This document shows, piece by piece, positions 61,459-64,000 of a DNA stretch of 64,000 bases. Both the position numbers and the translations under genes were made by a program. The stretch is from Harmothoe impar. Taxonomy: Eukaryota > Annelida > Polychaeta > Phyllodocida > Polynoidae. The stretch's first letter is position 1. The number at the start of each line of letters is the position of its first letter. Location: the NCBI GenBank assembly GCA_947462335.1, contig OX381705.1:48366898-48430897 (forward strand). The letters are read 5' to 3'. The notes below the pieces were generated by a model. The model was not told the origin of the DNA, made no database searches, and saw only the letters and a program-made list of their open reading frames with translations.

Positions 61459-64000
61459 GTAAGTAATCTTCAATGTTCACAATGTATTCCTTACAAGCGA
61501 TGTCATGTTGCAACATACGGACATAATGTATTCACACAAAAGAAATACTAGATTCACTCAGATCCCTGAGTGTTTTTAATGTATAAGGATAATACATGTA
61601 AGGTATCACACATGTCAATTAGCAATACCCTTTCCTCTACGAGTCTAATTCTACGCATTCAACATGTCAAAATTAAAACGCATGAGAATATGTGTGTAGA
61701 CATTTTATTGCATAACACGTATGAGGAAACACTATCCCCTACCCGAACTTGATACATCAATAGTGCATTTACAATGGGTTATATTGAAGGGAAGTAGGTC
61801 ACCATTAGCATAGCGAATTCATACATGTATGTCCATCACTGGAGAGATATCAAGAATATGCCTGTCATACAATGGAAGGCTGTGAGGTATATATTACCCC
61901 AGAGTACCTCATCTCCAGTTAAAGCTAACAGAAATGCCCCTTAACTCCTATAGAGGGATCCTCCAGAAGGTCATAAGACGCCCATAGAGGATGGTCGATG
62001 TGCTCTTTAGCATTCTCCTCCATGGCCCCGACCCCTTTTTATGCAAATGAGATGTCAGGAGAGATAGTGACATACCGGTCAAGGTGAACACAGGGGCATG
62101 GCAGGTCATATGGTGCATCTGGGATTAGCTGGGGAATTGTCCTTGTATGATGAGAGGTTCTTGTCAGTGCTATGAGAACTCACTGGAAATACCCAGTCAC
62201 ATATAGCATGCTATAGTAAGACATAGAAAACACTAGTCAGGTGAATAGGAATACAATGCCAACTTCTTAGGGTTTCACCGAGCTCACTGTATGTATACGT
62301 GTGTTTTGTTGTTACAAAAAAAGGTAACGCTAGTCGGTGTCTCATACCTATTGAACAGTAATGAGAAGAGGTGGTAGGGGGAGAATAACATGCTATTGTC
62401 AAGGACAAAGCCTCACCAGGATCCCATCTAATTACTTTAGGATCCTCCAGGGGGTGGGGGCGTGTGACAAAAACAAACACGACGGGGAGCCAATAAGCAT
62501 TGGAACTGGAGGGTTTAATTCCTACCTCGTGCTGAAGAAATACACAGTAGGACAGGGGGGGGGGGTATGTCTGTGTTCATCCATTCCTACATGCAGCTGA
62601 GATGTTAAAGGTATACATACACGGATACAAAGAGCACTGTTCCGTCACCATCCTCAAAAATATTGCACATGAAGAGGGTAGATCTTTACAGAAATTAATC
62701 TATGTTCCCACGAAGATCGGAATGCCAGTTGCGTTTGGTCGTAGTGTTTTCCGTCCAAAGCCGATAGCCTGGGGCCATGTGGGATGCAATGTCAGCACAG
62801 ATGACAAGTTTCTAAAATAGCATTAATTGTACTTTCTGAGCGGAGTAGGAGGATGGGCAAGAAGAGAGGTATAAAGAGTTTGAAAGGGCAGCATTATAGG
62901 AATGCAAATAATGTAGGAGTAGGGATGGTAAAGTCTACACGAAGAGGCTAGATACAGAAAGGACTCTATGTAATGGAGGAGACTAGAGGTGGAATAGGGT
63001 GGAGGATGTCCCGGAGGAGGTAGTGGGAGTAAGGAGGGGAGGCTTACCCCCTATAACACATATGAATAGAATCAATTAGCTCCCCACTATCTCCATGCTA
63101 TATGTCTGCTATTCACTCTGCCTGTCCCCTTATCAGCAGATTAGGGAGCTCAGTGGCCTTCTTGCGATTGCTACAAATAACAGCAGTGCCCATCTTAGCC
63201 CTGGCCTGATCCCCACCCTACCACCCAAACCTCCTCCAGTACTTCTGATCCCCACCCCCTGCTGCCCCCTCCCTCTATTCCCCTGGAGGACTATGGAGGA
63301 TAAAGACAGGCAGGTCTAATCAGACCTGGAGGTCGGGCGTCTTTTTTACTTCCGGGTTAATATAAAAAAGACCTCTGTGAACCGGAAGTCTGTGGGGAAT
63401 CGCCCGCAGTGTGTGCTGGGAATGGGAATTGGGAAAGAGGTATGTGGAGCAGTAGGGAGGGGATTGTGGGGAGTGCCGGGAGGGGAGAATGGGGTGTTTG
63501 TGGGGAGGACAGTCGCTAAGATGTCCCTGCTTAGCTACGGGAAATGAGAGTGGTTGCTGGGCCCATTGTCCTTGGTCCTTTTGGCCCTGCTGAGGCCCTT
63601 TTACAGAAGCCACTAGACCCCCGGAGACAGCCCATAATGGTAGGGGGAACCACCAAAGGGGTGGCCCGGGAGCAGCCTTATTGGTTGTCGCCGGTGGCCG
63701 TTGATGGGGAGTGGGATTCCACAAGTGGGCATTGACTCTAGGCAGTGATTCTGGACTTGGTATGTACTGCATGTACTGCCAACAAACAGTTCTACATTCT
63801 GTTGCTTCTTTCGGATTTGTGGTATTTTACCTCACATGAAACAGCATATCCTAGCCTAGAAAAAAAAGAAATCATTCAAAGGGAGTACCATATTAACAAT
63901 TGACACGGCTTATAGTTATGCCTCTTGGCATATTAATTCATGGCATTTTGATTTATCCTCAATCCTATGTGAGCTCATTCACCACTGCATTGTCTCTGCT
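61459..64000 (+). other. Start of the next intron (truncated by the window end)
   Basis: It begins with donor gtaagt in phase 2. The following exon, expected to open the Frizzled-type CRD, is not seen before 64000. Content is mostly unremarkable; the stretch at 63.28-63.39 kb contains two perfect inverted repeats and two opposed ETS-like sites, noted separately. Confidence 0.65.
63311..63390. repeat. Two adjacent perfect inverted repeats with opposed ETS-like sites
   Basis: CAGGTCT-AATC-AGACCTG (63311-63328) is a perfect 7-bp hairpin. GTCTTTTTTA (63339-63348) pairs perfectly with TAAAAAAGAC (63363-63372) around a 14-base loop that contains the ETS-like word ACTTCCGG. A reverse ETS-like ACCGGAAGTC lies at 63381-63390. 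Confidence 0.6.

Noticed and set aside
61459..64000. Frizzled-type CRD exon of the ROR-like gene
   Set aside because: I searched the remaining sequence for an in-phase exon with CRD cysteine motifs and found none. It is expected beyond the window.
1..64000. CRISPR array, bacterial operon, virus or autonomous transposon
   Set aside because: There is no array of regular repeats with unique spacers, no polymerase, integrase, transposase or reverse transcriptase motif in any frame, and the gene structure is clearly split eukaryotic.

Overview
The window looks like animal (metazoan) nuclear DNA that is almost entirely intron. There are no operons or ribosome binding sites and no ORF with a recognisable complete protein. 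There are clean GT-AG splice sites, many homopolymer and simple repeats, and small dispersed repeats. By eye the base composition is in the mid-40s percent GC. The only gene I can support is on the + strand: four exons of a receptor tyrosine kinase-like orphan receptor (ROR family, Wnt5-type receptor). The frame is preserved across all three internal junctions. Together they encode about 158 residues: an acidic N-terminal stretch, one complete Ig-like domain split over two exons, and a very acidic linker. The Frizzled-type cysteine-rich domain, Kringle, transmembrane segment and kinase would follow downstream, outside the window. The signal-peptide exon was not found and is probably upstream. 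The species cannot be named from this. The intron sizes (27.1, 9.0 and 6.2 kb), the frequent TACATGTA-like words and a ROR that keeps its Ig domain suggest a non-vertebrate bilaterian, but that is inference.

Layout. 1-18,699: no exon recognised (upstream intron or 5' flank), with a CpG-rich promoter-like cluster at about 14.04-14.12 kb. 18,700-18,756: a 57-nt exon. 18,757-45,854: a 27.1 kb intron with a 45-bp minisatellite (25.75-26.03 kb), a tRNA-like/pol III-like fragment (27.77-27.87 kb), G-rich and pyrimidine-rich tracts, a second promoter-like motif cluster (32.7-32.8 kb) and a hairpin-rich 140-150 bp element (36.5 kb). 45,855-46,035: first half of the Ig domain. 46,036-55,067: a 9.0 kb intron with a recent, apparently perfect 959-bp tandem duplication (51.1-53.0 kb) and a CpG-dense block (54.15-54.35 kb). 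55,068-55,174: second half of the Ig domain. 55,175-61,328: a 6.2 kb intron rich in GAGCWGCTC motifs. 61,329-61,458: the acidic linker exon. 61,459-64,000: start of the next intron, with inverted repeats and ETS-like sites at 63.3 kb.

The most unexpected signal is a 9-bp odd palindrome, GAGC(A/T)GCTC. I located 25 exact copies by reading, against about 0.5 expected for random sequence with equal bases. Copies are often clustered, and four places show two copies (allowing one or two mismatches) exactly 10 bp apart with unrelated flanks. I do not recognise this as a known element. The noncoding sequence also holds strong matches to CTCF, RFX X-box, CRE, E-box and TCTCGCGAGA motifs, consistent with a regulatory landscape in the long introns. 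These are motif matches only.
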